A stretch of DNA of 64,000 bases from Krasilnikoviella flava (lineage in GTDB: Bacteria > Actinomycetota > Actinomycetes > Actinomycetales > Cellulomonadaceae). The notes beneath the pieces were generated by a model, which searched no databases, was not told the DNA's origin, and saw only the letters and a program-made list of their open reading frames with translations. Below are positions 52,486 to 60,692 of the stretch, piece after piece (position 1 is the first letter of the stretch; each line of letters starts with the position of its first letter). The stretch spans positions 62,001 through 126,000 of the forward strand of contig NZ_FUZQ01000004.1 in NCBI RefSeq assembly GCF_900167525.1. The letters run 5' to 3'. The translations under genes and the position numbers were made by a program.

Positions 52486-53396
52486 CCGCCGCCACCGTCA
52501 CCAGCCCTGCCCGCCCGGCGACGCCCGCCGGAGCGCCGTCGTCGGCCCGTCGGCGCCGGCCGCGCGGCACCAGCCGCCTCACCCCGGGCCGCGTCGCGCT
52601 GTACGGCGTCCTCGTCGTGCTGCTCGCGGTGTTCGTGCTGCCGCTGCTGTTCGCGCTGTCGGGCTCCTTCAAGCCGCGGGCCGACATCTTCGGCGAGCCG
52701 CTGCGGCTAATCCCGTCGTCCGTGACGCTCGAGAACTACACGAACCTGCTGAGCAGCCAGCCGTTCTGGAGTTGGTTCGCCATGAGCGTGGGCGTCGCCA
52801 CCGTGGCCACCGTCGTCTCCGTCTTCGTGTGCGCCCTGGCCGGGTTCGGCTTCGCCAAGTACCGGTTCCGCGGCAAGCGGGTGCTGTTCTCGGTGATGTT
52901 CAGCTCGCTCGCCGTGCCGTTCGCCGTCATCCTCGTGCCGCTGTTCGTGCTGCTCGTCAAGACCGGGCTCGGCACGCCGTGGTTCGCGCTGGTCGTGCCC
53001 TGGGTGGCGCCCGCCTTCGGCATCTTCATGATGCAGCAGTACATCGTGCAGTCCGTGCCCGACGAGATCCTCGAGGCCGCGCGGATCGACGGCTGCTCGG
53101 AGTTCCGCACCTTCCTCAGCGTGGTGCTGCCGCTGCTTCGCCCGTCGCTCGGGGCGCTCGCCGTCTGGAGCTTCCTGCAGTCGTACAACAGCTTTCTGTG
53201 GCCGCTGGTCATCGTCTCCGACGTGAACCACTACACGCTGCCGCTCGGGCTGAACATCCTGTTCTCGTCCGAGAACCGCGCGATCGACCTCGTGCTGCCC
53301 GGCGCCGTGCTCGCGTCGGTGCCGATGATCATCGTCTTCCTCCTGCTGCGCAAGCAGCTCCTGGAGGGCCTGTCCGCCGGGGCGGTCAAGGGCTGA
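52482..53396 (+). CDS. Sugar ABC transporter permease (MalG-like)
   Basis: 304-residue partner permease of the MalG type. EAA loop EAARIDGCSEFRTFLSVVLPLLRP (about residues 203-226); YGVLVVLLAVFVLPLLFALSGSFK is the first helix and LPLGLNILF the typical C-terminal motif. The first 35 residues are Ala/Pro/Arg-rich. ATG at 52482 overlaps the previous stop, so the two permeases are coupled. GH42 follows 48 bases downstream. Confidence 0.9.
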   Translation: MTAATVTSPARPATPAGAPSSARRRRPRGTSRLTPGRVALYGVLVVLLAVFVLPLLFALSGSFKPRADIFGEPLRLIPSSVTLENYTNLLSSQPFWSWFAMSVGVATVATVVSVFVCALAGFGFAKYRFRGKRVLFSVMFSSLAVPFAVILVPLFVLLVKTGLGTPWFALVVPWVAPAFGIFMMQQYIVQSVPDEILEAARIDGCSEFRTFLSVVLPLLRPSLGALAVWSFLQSYNSFLWPLVIVSDVNHYTLPLGLNILFSSENRAIDLVLPGAVLASVPMIIVFLLLRKQLLEGLSAGAVKG

Positions 53397-53444
53397 CGCC
53401 CCCGCTCCCGCTGTTCCACCCGCACATCCGACCCGAAGGACACC

Positions 53445-55577
53445 ATGACTGACTACCTGCCTGCGAAGGTCCTCTTCGGCGCCGCCTACTACCTCGAGTA
53501 CCAGCGCACCCCGCGGCTGGAGGAGGACCTCGACCTCATGGTCGAGGCCGGCTTCTCCGTGATCCGCGTGGGGGAGTCCGTCTGGTCGACGTGGGAGCCC
53601 GAGGACGGCCGGTTCGACGTCGACTGGCTGCAGCCGGTGCTCGACGGCGCGCACGAGCGCGGCATCTCCGTCATCCTCGGCACCCCCACGTACGCCGTGC
53701 CGATGTGGCTGGCGCGGAAGTACCCGGAGATCGCGGGGGAGCGGTCCACCGGCGACCGGATCGGCTGGGGCGCGCGGCAGGAGGCCGACTTCACGCACCC
53801 GGCGTTCCGCTTCCACGCGGAGCGCGTGGTGCGCCGCGTCGTCGAGCGGTACGCCGACCACCCCGCGGTGATCGGCTACCAGGTGGACAACGAGCCCGGC
53901 AACGAGCTGTTCCACAACCACGGCGTCTTCCAGCGGTTCGTCGACGAGCTGCGCCGCGAGTACGGCACCGTCGAGCGGCTCAACGAGGAGTGGGGCCTGA
54001 CCTACTGGTCGCACCGCCTGTCCACCTGGGCCGACCTGTGGACGCCCGACAACAACGCCCAGCCGCAGTACGACCTCGCCTGGCGCCGGTTCCAGGCCCG
54101 CCTCACGACGGAGCTCATCGCGTGGCAGGCCGACGTCGTGCGCGAGTACGCGCGCCCCGGCCAGTTCGTCACGACCTGCATGGCGTACGCCCGGCCGGCG
54201 CTCGAGGACGACGCGCTGGCCGACGGGCTCGACGTGACCGCGGGCAACCCGTACTACCGGATGCAGCACCACCTCGCGCTGCCCGACCAGGCGCACGCGC
54301 GCACCGACCAGGAGTGGTTCACCACCGGCGCGTGGTCGGTGTACCGGTCGGCCGACCGGATGTGGTCGTCGCGGCAGGCGCCGTTCCTCGTCACCGAGAC
54401 GGACGCGTCGTCGATCTGGGGGTCGAGCCTCCACGAGACCGCCTACGACGGCCAGTGGCGCCAGGCCGCCTGGGCCCTGGTCTCCCGCGGCGCGTGCGCC
54501 ATCGAGTACTGGCACTGGCACACGCTCCCGTACGGCACGGAGACCTACTGGGGCGGGGTGCTGCCGCACAGCAATAAGCCCGGCCGTGTGTACCACCAGA
54601 TCGCCGAGCTCGGCGAGGACCTGCAGCAGGCGGGGGACGACGTCGTGGGGCTGACCCCCGAGGCCGACCTCGGCATCCTCTACGCCAACGACTCCAAGTG
54701 GGCGCTCGCGTTCCAGCCGCCGTTCGGCGGCACACAGCCCGACCGCGGCTCCTACGAGCGCATCGTCGACGCCTGGTACCGCGCGGCGTTCGACGCGAGG
54801 CGGCAGGCGCGGGTCATCCACCCGCGGCACCTGTTCGCGCGGACGCCCGCCGACGTCGTCGCGGAGCTGCCCGCGCTGGTCGTGCCCGGGTTCTACGTGG
54901 CCTCCGACGAGCAGCTCGACTGGCTGCGGGACTACGCCGCCGCCGGCGGGCACCTGGTGCTCGGCATCCGCACCGGGTACGCGGACACCGAGGCACGCGC
55001 TCGCGAGGACCGCCAGCCCGCACGGCTCGCCGCCGCGGCGGGCGTGTCCTACGACGAGTACTCCACCGTCGATGCGCTGCCCGTGCGCAGCAGCGTCCTC
55101 GACCTGCCCGACGGCGCCACCGCCACCCGGTGGATCGACGGTCTTGTGGTCGACGACGGCACCGAGGTGCTGGCGTCCTACGAGCACCCGCACTTCGGCC
55201 GCTGGCCTGCCGCGACGACCCACGCGCACGGCGACGGGCGGATCACCGTGGTGGGCACGCACCCGGACCCCGCCCTGGGCGAGGCGCTCGTGCGCTGGGT
55301 CGTGCCGGCGGGGGCCGCCGACGCCTGGGTCGCCGCGACCGACCGGCCCGAGTCCGTGACCGTCACGGGCGGCCTCGACCGCGAGGGCGCGCACGGACCC
55401 GTGCGGTTCGTGCACCACTGGGCGTGGGGGACGGCGACCGTCACCCTGCCCGTCGACGTCGAGGACCTCCTCGCCGAGCGCGGCGCCGGCGGCAAGCGGC
55501 CCGTGCTCGCCGCCGGCACCGACCTGACCCTCGGCGACTGGGACGTGCGCGTGCTGCGCGAGGTGACGGGGGCGTAG
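53445..55577 (+). CDS. Beta-galactosidase, glycoside hydrolase family 42
   Basis: 710-residue cytoplasmic retaining beta-galactosidase. The catalytic acid/base is Glu150 in YQVDNEPGNE and the nucleophile Glu318 in FLVTETDAS; FGAAYYLEYQ and SVIRVGESVWSTWEPEDGRFD are typical GH42 strands, and the trimerisation and C-terminal beta domains complete the length. No signal peptide, so it acts on imported galactosides. Last gene of the operon, closed by a strong hairpin. Hydrolysis of beta-1,3- or 1,6-linked galactosides rather than lactose is possible; substrate is inference. Confidence 0.93.
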   Translation: MTDYLPAKVLFGAAYYLEYQRTPRLEEDLDLMVEAGFSVIRVGESVWSTWEPEDGRFDVDWLQPVLDGAHERGISVILGTPTYAVPMWLARKYPEIAGERSTGDRIGWGARQEADFTHPAFRFHAERVVRRVVERYADHPAVIGYQVDNEPGNELFHNHGVFQRFVDELRREYGTVERLNEEWGLTYWSHRLSTWADLWTPDNNAQPQYDLAWRRFQARLTTELIAWQADVVREYARPGQFVTTCMAYARPALEDDALADGLDVTAGNPYYRMQHHLALPDQAHARTDQEWFTTGAWSVYRSADRMWSSRQAPFLVTETDASSIWGSSLHETAYDGQWRQAAWALVSRGACAIEYWHWHTLPYGTETYWGGVLPHSNKPGRVYHQIAELGEDLQQAGDDVVGLTPEADLGILYANDSKWALAFQPPFGGTQPDRGSYERIVDAWYRAAFDARRQARVIHPRHLFARTPADVVAELPALVVPGFYVASDEQLDWLRDYAAAGGHLVLGIRTGYADTEARAREDRQPARLAAAAGVSYDEYSTVDALPVRSSVLDLPDGATATRWIDGLVVDDGTEVLASYEHPHFGRWPAATTHAHGDGRITVVGTHPDPALGEALVRWVVPAGAADAWVAATDRPESVTVTGGLDREGAHGPVRFVHHWAWGTATVTLPVDVEDLLAERGAGGKRPVLAAGTDLTLGDWDVRVLREVTGA

Positions 55578-55631
55578 TCCCTCAGGTTCTTCGGCCGCTG
55601 CACGCAGCGTGCGTGAGCCGGTCACGGCGAA

Positions 55632-55668
55632 GGCGGATCGCGCGGGCACCGGGCCCGCGCGATCCGCC
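55632..55668 (+). terminator. Terminator after GH42
   Basis: GGCGGATCGCGCGGGC (55632-55647) pairs perfectly with its complement at 55653-55668, a 16-bp stem with a five-base loop, 55 bases after the GH42 stop. Confidence 0.8.
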
Positions 55669-55728
55669 ATTCATGTCGGCCGGCTCAAGCGCTCGCAGTG
55701 GTGGGCTGCGGGGTCTCGACGGCGGGAC

Positions 55729-56373
55729 TCAGCCGTTGGCGGACGCCCCTGGTCCGGCGACGGCGTACCGGGCGGCGGTGGTGCGGACGGCCTCGTCGAC
55801 CACCTGGGCGACGCGTTCGGCGCTCACCTCCCAGCCCGGCACCAGGAGTGCCGGCCAGAAGACGTAGTTGGAGATCATGCCCAGGAACTGGGTGGCCGCG
55901 AGGTCCACGTCCTCGACCCGCACCGTTCCCGCCTCGTGCTCGGCCAGGAGGTATCTGCGCACGGACTCGAAGTAGGGCATCTTCCCGTGCGAGAACTGCG
56001 CCTGGGCCAGCTCCGGGAACCGCGGCAGCTCGGCGATGACGATCCGGAAGAGGTCGCTCATCTGCGGGCGGCTCAGCAGCTCGGCGTAACGGCGACCGAT
56101 GACGGTGAGCCCGTCGACGAGGTTGCCTGCCGGCGGAGGATCCTCCTCGTCGGCGGTCGACCAGGACTCGGTGACGATGGCGTCGAACAGGGCGGCCTTG
56201 GTCGGGAACTGCTTGAACAGGGTGGCGCGCGAGACGCCTGAACGCTCGGCGATCCGCGCCAGCGACGTCCGGTCGTAGCCCAGCTCGAGGAACAGCGCGG
56301 TCGCGGCCGTCACGATCAGCGCGCGCTTCTCCTGGGCGACGCGCTGGTGATACGTCGTCACGACCTGGCTCAT
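55729..56373 (-). CDS. TetR-family transcriptional regulator
   Basis: 214-residue TetR regulator. Helix-turn-helix LIVTAATALFLELGYDRTSLARIAERSGVSRATLFKQFPTK lies at about residues 18-58; the rest is the all-helical ligand domain with LFRIVIAELPRFPELAQAQF and AATQFLGMISNYVFWPALL. ATG at 56373 (MSQVVTTYHQ) is chosen; the frame is open upstream into the operator region. Divergent from the SDR gene at 56520, with repeats between that fit its control. Confidence 0.88.
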   Translation of the reverse strand: MSQVVTTYHQRVAQEKRALIVTAATALFLELGYDRTSLARIAERSGVSRATLFKQFPTKAALFDAIVTESWSTADEEDPPPAGNLVDGLTVIGRRYAELLSRPQMSDLFRIVIAELPRFPELAQAQFSHGKMPYFESVRRYLLAEHEAGTVRVEDVDLAATQFLGMISNYVFWPALLVPGWEVSAERVAQVVDEAVRTTAARYAVAGPGASANG

Positions 56374-56390
56374 GGGGCACGAGCCTACGA

Positions 56391-56455
56391 GGTGAGTGGC
56401 TTGACTCACCACTGCAACCGACCTAGCGTCGACGTGATGGCGAGTCGACCGACTC
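56391..56455. promoter_or_regulatory. TetR operator candidates in divergent promoter
   Basis: GGTGAGT (56391-56397) and ACTCACC (56404-56410) form a perfect 7-bp inverted repeat with a six-base centre. GAGTCG (56442-56447) and CGACTC (56450-56455) form a second, 6-bp repeat with a two-base centre. A direct repeat GACTCACCACTG occurs at 56403-56414 and 56451-56462. The shared GAGT/ACTC halves suggest two TetR dimers controlling both directions. Confidence 0.55.
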
Positions 56456-56519
56456 ACCACTGGCCGCGGTTCACCGCAGGTGATCCCGGTCGACCACCCC
56501 CGTGCCGAAGGACCATCTG

Positions 56520-57299
56520 ATGCCTCGCTTCGACAACCAGACCGTGCTCGTGACCGGCGGGACCGGCGGCCAGGGCTCGAGCCACGTGCGCGCCTTCCAC
56601 GCGGAGGGGGCGAACGTGGTGATCGGCGGCCTCGACGCCGACCGTGGTGCCGCGCTGGTCGACGAGCTCGGGACCCGCGCTCGCTTCGCGCGCCTCGACG
56701 TCAGGGACGAGCGCTCGTGGTCCGCCGCCGTGCACGCCGCCGAGAGCGCCTTCGGCGCCCTGAACGTGCTCGTCAACAACGCGGGCGTGCAGAACCCGCC
56801 GGCGACGATCGAGGACACGGACCAGGCCACGTGGTCGCGCATCCTCGACGTCAACCTCACGGGGACCTTCCTCGGGATCAAGGTCGCTGCTCCCGCACTG
56901 CGCCGCGCGGGAGGTGGCGCCATCGTCAACATCGCCTCGACCATGGCCCTCGGCGGCACAGCGCACTATGCGCCGTACGTCGCCAGCAAGTGGGCCGTGC
57001 GAGGGCTCACCCGCACGGCAGCGCTCGAGCTCGGCCGCGACAACATCCGGGTGAACACCATCCACCCCGGCGTGGTCGCGACCCCCTTCATCCACGAACC
57101 AGCAGCCGGCGCCACCGCGGCGATCGCCGACTTCTACTCACCCGAGCCGTTCGCCGTCCCCCGGCTCGGCGAGCCGGCCGACGTCACCCGGCTCCTCCTG
57201 TTCCTCGCGTCCTCGGACGCGTCGTTCGTCACGGGGTCGGAGTACGTCATCGACGGCGGGCTCCTCCTCGGCCCGGCCCTCCAGGCCGAGGCCGCATGA
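56520..57299 (+). CDS. SDR-family oxidoreductase
   Basis: 259-residue classical short-chain dehydrogenase. Rossmann loop VTGGTGGQGSSHVRAFHAEGA, Asp of GGLDADRG (NAD-type), NNAGVQNPPA, catalytic Ser in NIASTMALGGTAHY, Tyr/Lys in YAPYVASKWAVRG (YxASK), and INxGVVATPF-like HPGVVATPF. ATG at 56520 is chosen with GAAGGACC upstream; an in-frame ATG six codons earlier lacks spacing. Likely an alcohol or steroid-type dehydrogenase; substrate unknown. Overlaps the next start (ATGA) and is divergent from TetR. Confidence 0.88.
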   Translation: MPRFDNQTVLVTGGTGGQGSSHVRAFHAEGANVVIGGLDADRGAALVDELGTRARFARLDVRDERSWSAAVHAAESAFGALNVLVNNAGVQNPPATIEDTDQATWSRILDVNLTGTFLGIKVAAPALRRAGGGAIVNIASTMALGGTAHYAPYVASKWAVRGLTRTAALELGRDNIRVNTIHPGVVATPFIHEPAAGATAAIADFYSPEPFAVPRLGEPADVTRLLLFLASSDASFVTGSEYVIDGGLLLGPALQAEAA

Positions 57300-57772
57300 G
57301 CTCCGCCGACACGATCGGGTCGGACGACTCCGCACGGGACGCGTCTCTGTCCCACCGGCCCGACCACGTCCGGCGTGCCATCGCGATCACCCCCGCCGCG
57401 GGCACCAGGGGGCGGATCATCGACATCACGACGCGGGGGCGCCGCACCGGCCGGCCGCGCCGCATCGAGATCTTCTTCTACCGAGCTGCGGGCGCGACCT
57501 ACCTGTGCAGCGGCGCCGGCGGTGCCGCGACCGGCTGGCATGCGAACCTTCTCGCCGATCCCCACTTCACCGTCCACCTCAAGAACGGGATCCGCGCAGA
57601 CCTGCCCGCCCGGGCCACGCCTGTCACCGACCCCGCTGAGCGACAGGCCGTGCTGACGGCGATCGTCGCGGACCTCAACCAGCCCCACGACCCCGGCACC
57701 ATCCGGCCGATTCGGCTCGACGACTGGGCTGACAGTCGGCTGATGCGCATCAGCTTCCGCCAGCGGCCGTGA
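57296..57772 (+). CDS. Deazaflavin-dependent nitroreductase (DUF385/DDN-like) family protein
   Basis: 158-residue split-barrel protein of the nitroreductase/quinone-reductase F420-binding family. Signatures: GRIIDITTRGRRTGRPRRIEIFFYR (about residues 38-62), the SGAGGAATGWHANLLADPHFTVHLKNG block, and ATPVTDPAERQAVL. F420-dependent reduction is the family's usual reaction. ATG at 57296 overlaps the SDR stop, so the two are coupled and may act on the same substrate. Probably under the same TetR. Confidence 0.83.
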   Translation: MSSADTIGSDDSARDASLSHRPDHVRRAIAITPAAGTRGRIIDITTRGRRTGRPRRIEIFFYRAAGATYLCSGAGGAATGWHANLLADPHFTVHLKNGIRADLPARATPVTDPAERQAVLTAIVADLNQPHDPGTIRPIRLDDWADSRLMRISFRQRP

Positions 57773-57932
57773 CCGCCGATCCCTCGACGGATGACCTACG
57801 AGGAAGGACTCCGCGTTTACACGTCTGGCACCCGAGGCGGGCCGAGTCCAGATCGAGCGGTCACGAACAGGCGCAGGTGCGGCATCGTTCCGTCCATGAA
57901 GAGCGCGGGGTGGCGAAGTACCCAACGATCGG

Positions 57933-58355
57933 GTGACGACTGAACTGCACCGACTGGTGTCCGCACTGCGCAGCGACCTGGGCGCCAGGGCCGAGATCAC
58001 AGGCCCCACCGTCGACGGCGACGTCGAAGGCTTCTCCGTGCGATCTGAGACGGACGGCTCGGTGGAAGTCTGGCTGATGCACGATGCGGACGGCGTCATC
58101 GTGGGGCTCGACAGATGCCCGGGGTGGCAGCTCCCTCGGACGCCGTCGAGCGTGAACGTGTTCCTCACGATCATCGATGCCGCAGTGGCCGGTCGGGTCG
58201 AGGTCGGAACCGGTCGCAAGGTGCGCTCGTACCGAGTCGTGATGCCCGACGGGACGGTCATGGAAGACAGCGCGAGGGGTGCGTTTGCTTCTCTTCTCGA
58301 GATGCCGTGGAAGCCCCGCACAAGGTGGGCCACCGCGACGGCGTACGCCGGCTGA
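57933..58355 (+). CDS. Hypothetical protein next to the macro-SIR2 gene
   Basis: 140-residue protein from GTG 57933, no family recognised. Composition looks coding: alternating strand/helix with HRLVSALRSDLGARAEITGP, SVRSETDGSVEVWLMHDADGVIV, SVNVFLTIIDAAVAG and RSYRVVMPDGTVMEDSARG. No signal peptide or membrane segment. It faces the macro-SIR2 gene tail to tail, 187 bases apart. The upstream 160 bases (57773-57932) hold no gene I can support. Could be an orphan or an accessory-island protein. Confidence 0.5.
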   Translation: MTTELHRLVSALRSDLGARAEITGPTVDGDVEGFSVRSETDGSVEVWLMHDADGVIVGLDRCPGWQLPRTPSSVNVFLTIIDAAVAGRVEVGTGRKVRSYRVVMPDGTVMEDSARGAFASLLEMPWKPRTRWATATAYAG

Positions 58356-58494
58356 CGTAGGCGGCCGATCGGCACAGATTGGCGGCGACTCTCCCGTCTG
58401 GACCGTTCGTGGTGTCCGCCGTACACCTGTCAGGTGTGACGATTTCGCTGCGGGTGACCTCGGCCGGGCGGGGGTGTGCCTACCTGCTTCGGTC

Positions 58495-58518
58495 GTGACG
58501 GTGACGGTGACGGTGACG
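58495..58518. repeat. Four tandem copies of GTGACG
   Basis: Perfect hexanucleotide repeat GTGACG x4 in the short gap between the hypothetical gene and the macro-SIR2 stop. It could vary in number by slippage but lies outside coding sequence. Confidence 0.8.
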
Positions 58519-58542
58519 GGAACGAGCCGCAGATGTCGGCGT

Positions 58543-60252
58543 TCACGCTGTACCTGACGGAGGCGGGCACGCCGCTCGGGGTGTGGACGGGCCGCTGTGT
58601 CGAGCACCGAACGCTTCAAGAGCCTGCACGAGCAGGCGCCAGGCGTCGTCAGAGACCTGTGTCCTCGCACGACTGGCGACCGCATTGACGTCGTCGACGA
58701 GTCGCGCCGTCTCGTCGTCCCGCCCGTCGGCGTAGCGATGGTCCAGGAGGTAGGGCGACTCGCGGACAGCGTGCATCGCCATCACGTCCAGGAAGACAGC
58801 GAGCGCGCGGGCGGCTCGTCGCCGTTCGAGTGCTTCTCGCTGCTCGCGCGCCTTCGCCGGTCCTTCGGCGCGCGGTACGGGTTCCGGACCATCGACGCCA
58901 ACACCCAGCTGGGGAGCGACGACCTTGAACCGCCCCTCCCACAGCCGACTGAACGCATCGTCCATGGCGAGACTGATCACCGTACCGATCTCGGGCCGCC
59001 CGTGACCGGTCGTCTCGATCGTCTCCCGGAGGCCCGCCACCTCATAGGCGAACCGGATCAGGTTGTCGTCCGTCATCGACGCCCCGACCACGAGAAGGTG
59101 CTTGGTGAGCATGAGTGATTGCACGAGCGAGCCGACCGGCTTCCAGCGACTGTCGTAGTGCACGAACGAGCTGCGCGACAGGACGATCGACTCCGGGTGC
59201 TCGACGTCGCCGTGCATCTTCAACAGCCAGGGTCGCTCGCTCGACGTCCTGGCCCACGGAAGAACATCGACGGCGGAGTCGTCTTCGGTCCCGGTCCCGT
59301 GGGCCGCTGCGACGGCGCGTTCGTACAGCCGGTCGTAGTTGCTGGTCACGGCTTCCCGCACCTGGAGACTCGCGAGCAGGGCGTGGGCGAGGCTCGGCCG
59401 TGCCGCGTGGTCCTGTACGACATCGGCCACCAGCCGGCCGAGCTCTGCCTGCGAGCCAGCTGATTCGGCCCCGCGGGCCGCCGCGAGAGTCACCTGGACG
59501 AGCTCGGCCTGCTCGAGGGGGCCGAGCTTCTCGATCTTGTCCTTAATCTCGTCGAGGCCCAGCCGGTGGACGAGCTCGGTCAGGAGCCCGTTCCACGACG
59601 GGAGGCCCGCCGCGATGCTCACACCGGCACCGAAGAACAACGCCACCTCGCCCCGACGGACGCGTTGCCCGAGCTCTTCGGCGACCGTGGCGTCGATCAG
59701 GGTCACAGGGGCCCCGGTGTCTCGACGCCGGTGTTGTAGCGCCGCGTAATCGGAACGCTCTGAGGCGACGAGGGCGACATCGACGCCGAGCCGGTCTGCG
59801 GCGTCGCGCAAGGTGGAGACCAGCGCGGCGATGACCTGTCCTCGTCGCCGGCCGAGGCCCCCAGCGCCAGTCCCGACGACGGGCATGGCGATGAGGGGCA
59901 GGTCGCGACCGGCCGAGTACGCGGACCGGATCAGGCTCTCGCCCGAGTGCTCGACGATCGCCTCGACGACGCGGAGTGCCGCTTGGCCCACCTCGGACGG
60001 CGAGCCCGCGACGACATCGAGGAACCACACCTCGGGCACGGAGTCGTCTGACGGCTTCTGACGTGCGGGCAATGCAGCGCCGCGGGCCCAGCCCTCGGGT
60101 CGTAGCTCGTCCCAGGTGTTGCCTGGACCGAGGCCGAGGGTGTCGCGCCACCAGTTCCCGACGGCGAACCACGCGTCCGTGGGAATGACGACGGCGTCTG
60201 CGCTCAGCGAGTCGAGCCGGCCGTTGACCACGAAGAGATGCCCGAACGTCAT
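58543..60252 (-). CDS. Fused macro domain-SIR2 protein (predicted NADase defence effector)
   Basis: 569-residue cytoplasmic protein with two NAD-metabolite domains. Residues about 1-175 are a macro (ADP-ribose-binding) domain: VVNGRLDSLSADAVVIPTD and MPVVGTGAGGLGRRRGQV (123-140). Residues about 195-450 are a SIR2_2-type domain: VALFFGAGVSIAAGLPSW (Rossmann GAGxS, 208-212), TSNYD (303-307), KMHGD (345-349, catalytic-type His347) and VGASMTDDN (389-397). This SIR2 family includes antiphage NADases (ThsA, DSR). Residues 455-569 are a helical, Ala/Arg-rich tail. ATG 60252 is about 434 bases from the IS481 element. No partner such as TIR, HerA or a cyclase is adjacent. Confidence 0.85.
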   Translation of the reverse strand: MTFGHLFVVNGRLDSLSADAVVIPTDAWFAVGNWWRDTLGLGPGNTWDELRPEGWARGAALPARQKPSDDSVPEVWFLDVVAGSPSEVGQAALRVVEAIVEHSGESLIRSAYSAGRDLPLIAMPVVGTGAGGLGRRRGQVIAALVSTLRDAADRLGVDVALVASERSDYAALQHRRRDTGAPVTLIDATVAEELGQRVRRGEVALFFGAGVSIAAGLPSWNGLLTELVHRLGLDEIKDKIEKLGPLEQAELVQVTLAAARGAESAGSQAELGRLVADVVQDHAARPSLAHALLASLQVREAVTSNYDRLYERAVAAAHGTGTEDDSAVDVLPWARTSSERPWLLKMHGDVEHPESIVLSRSSFVHYDSRWKPVGSLVQSLMLTKHLLVVGASMTDDNLIRFAYEVAGLRETIETTGHGRPEIGTVISLAMDDAFSRLWEGRFKVVAPQLGVGVDGPEPVPRAEGPAKAREQREALERRRAARALAVFLDVMAMHAVRESPYLLDHRYADGRDDETARLVDDVNAVASRARTQVSDDAWRLLVQALEAFGARHSGPSTPRAACPPPSGTA

Positions 60253-60686
60253 GTAACAACGCTAGGGGAGTTCGGACCAACGTGCGCTGAACTCGAGTGG
60301 GTGAACCTAATCCGATCCGCCTCGGGGCAGCGGGTGCCTGTCCTTACGGTCCCGCGCGTCCGGTTTTCCGGAAGGTGCTAGAGCGCCGACTCTCTTGCCT
60401 GGGCTGCTCCAAGCCTGGATCCAGATGGTCGGGTGAAATGTGCCCAACTTGCAGGTGTCGGAGCAGAGTTCATCGTGCCGCTTGCCGAGGCCTGCACTCT
60501 AGAACAAGTGCAAATTGCAGAATCCCACGATTACGTGCGCGCCCCGAAATGAGGAGCTGCTCGGCAGTTCGTGCCCTGAGATCATCAAACGGGTAGCGCC
60601 GCGGTGCGTGCACGGCAGTGCGCTCCGCAGTAGCGAGACCCTGCAATCCCTAGAAGAATCCGGAGCGCGTGAGGTGCGGCAGGGGA
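60253..60686. other. Gene-free, lower-GC stretch left of the IS element
   Basis: No reading frame here looks coding; the 99-residue frame at 60297-60596 is Arg/Cys/Ser-rich shadow-like sequence. One 60-base line (60481-60540) counts 53% GC, against about 70% in the neighbouring SIR2 gene. Small inverted repeats are present, for example GCACT/AGTGC around 60493-60510 and TGCAAATTGCA just after. Likely degenerated accessory DNA; no RNA gene was recognised. Confidence 0.5.
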
Positions 60687-60692
60687 GCTAGT
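60687..60692. repeat. Target-site duplication (left), GCTAGT
   Basis: GCTAGT abuts the left inverted repeat of the IS element and is repeated at 61379-61384. It fits the NCTAGN target of IS481-type elements. Confidence 0.8.

Noticed and set aside
49539-53396. 1285-residue open frame upstream of the second permease
   Set aside because: Only the last 304 residues are protein-like (MalG permease). The upstream part is an out-of-frame shadow of LacI, binding protein and first permease.
58543-60252. Thoeris (ThsA/ThsB) system
   Set aside because: No TIR-domain ThsB-like gene is adjacent, and the domain order is macro then SIR2 rather than SIR2-SLOG.
60297-60596. 99-residue open frame left of the IS
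   Set aside because: Arg/Cys/Ser-rich, no ribosome-binding site, no domain; it lies in low-GC gene-free DNA.
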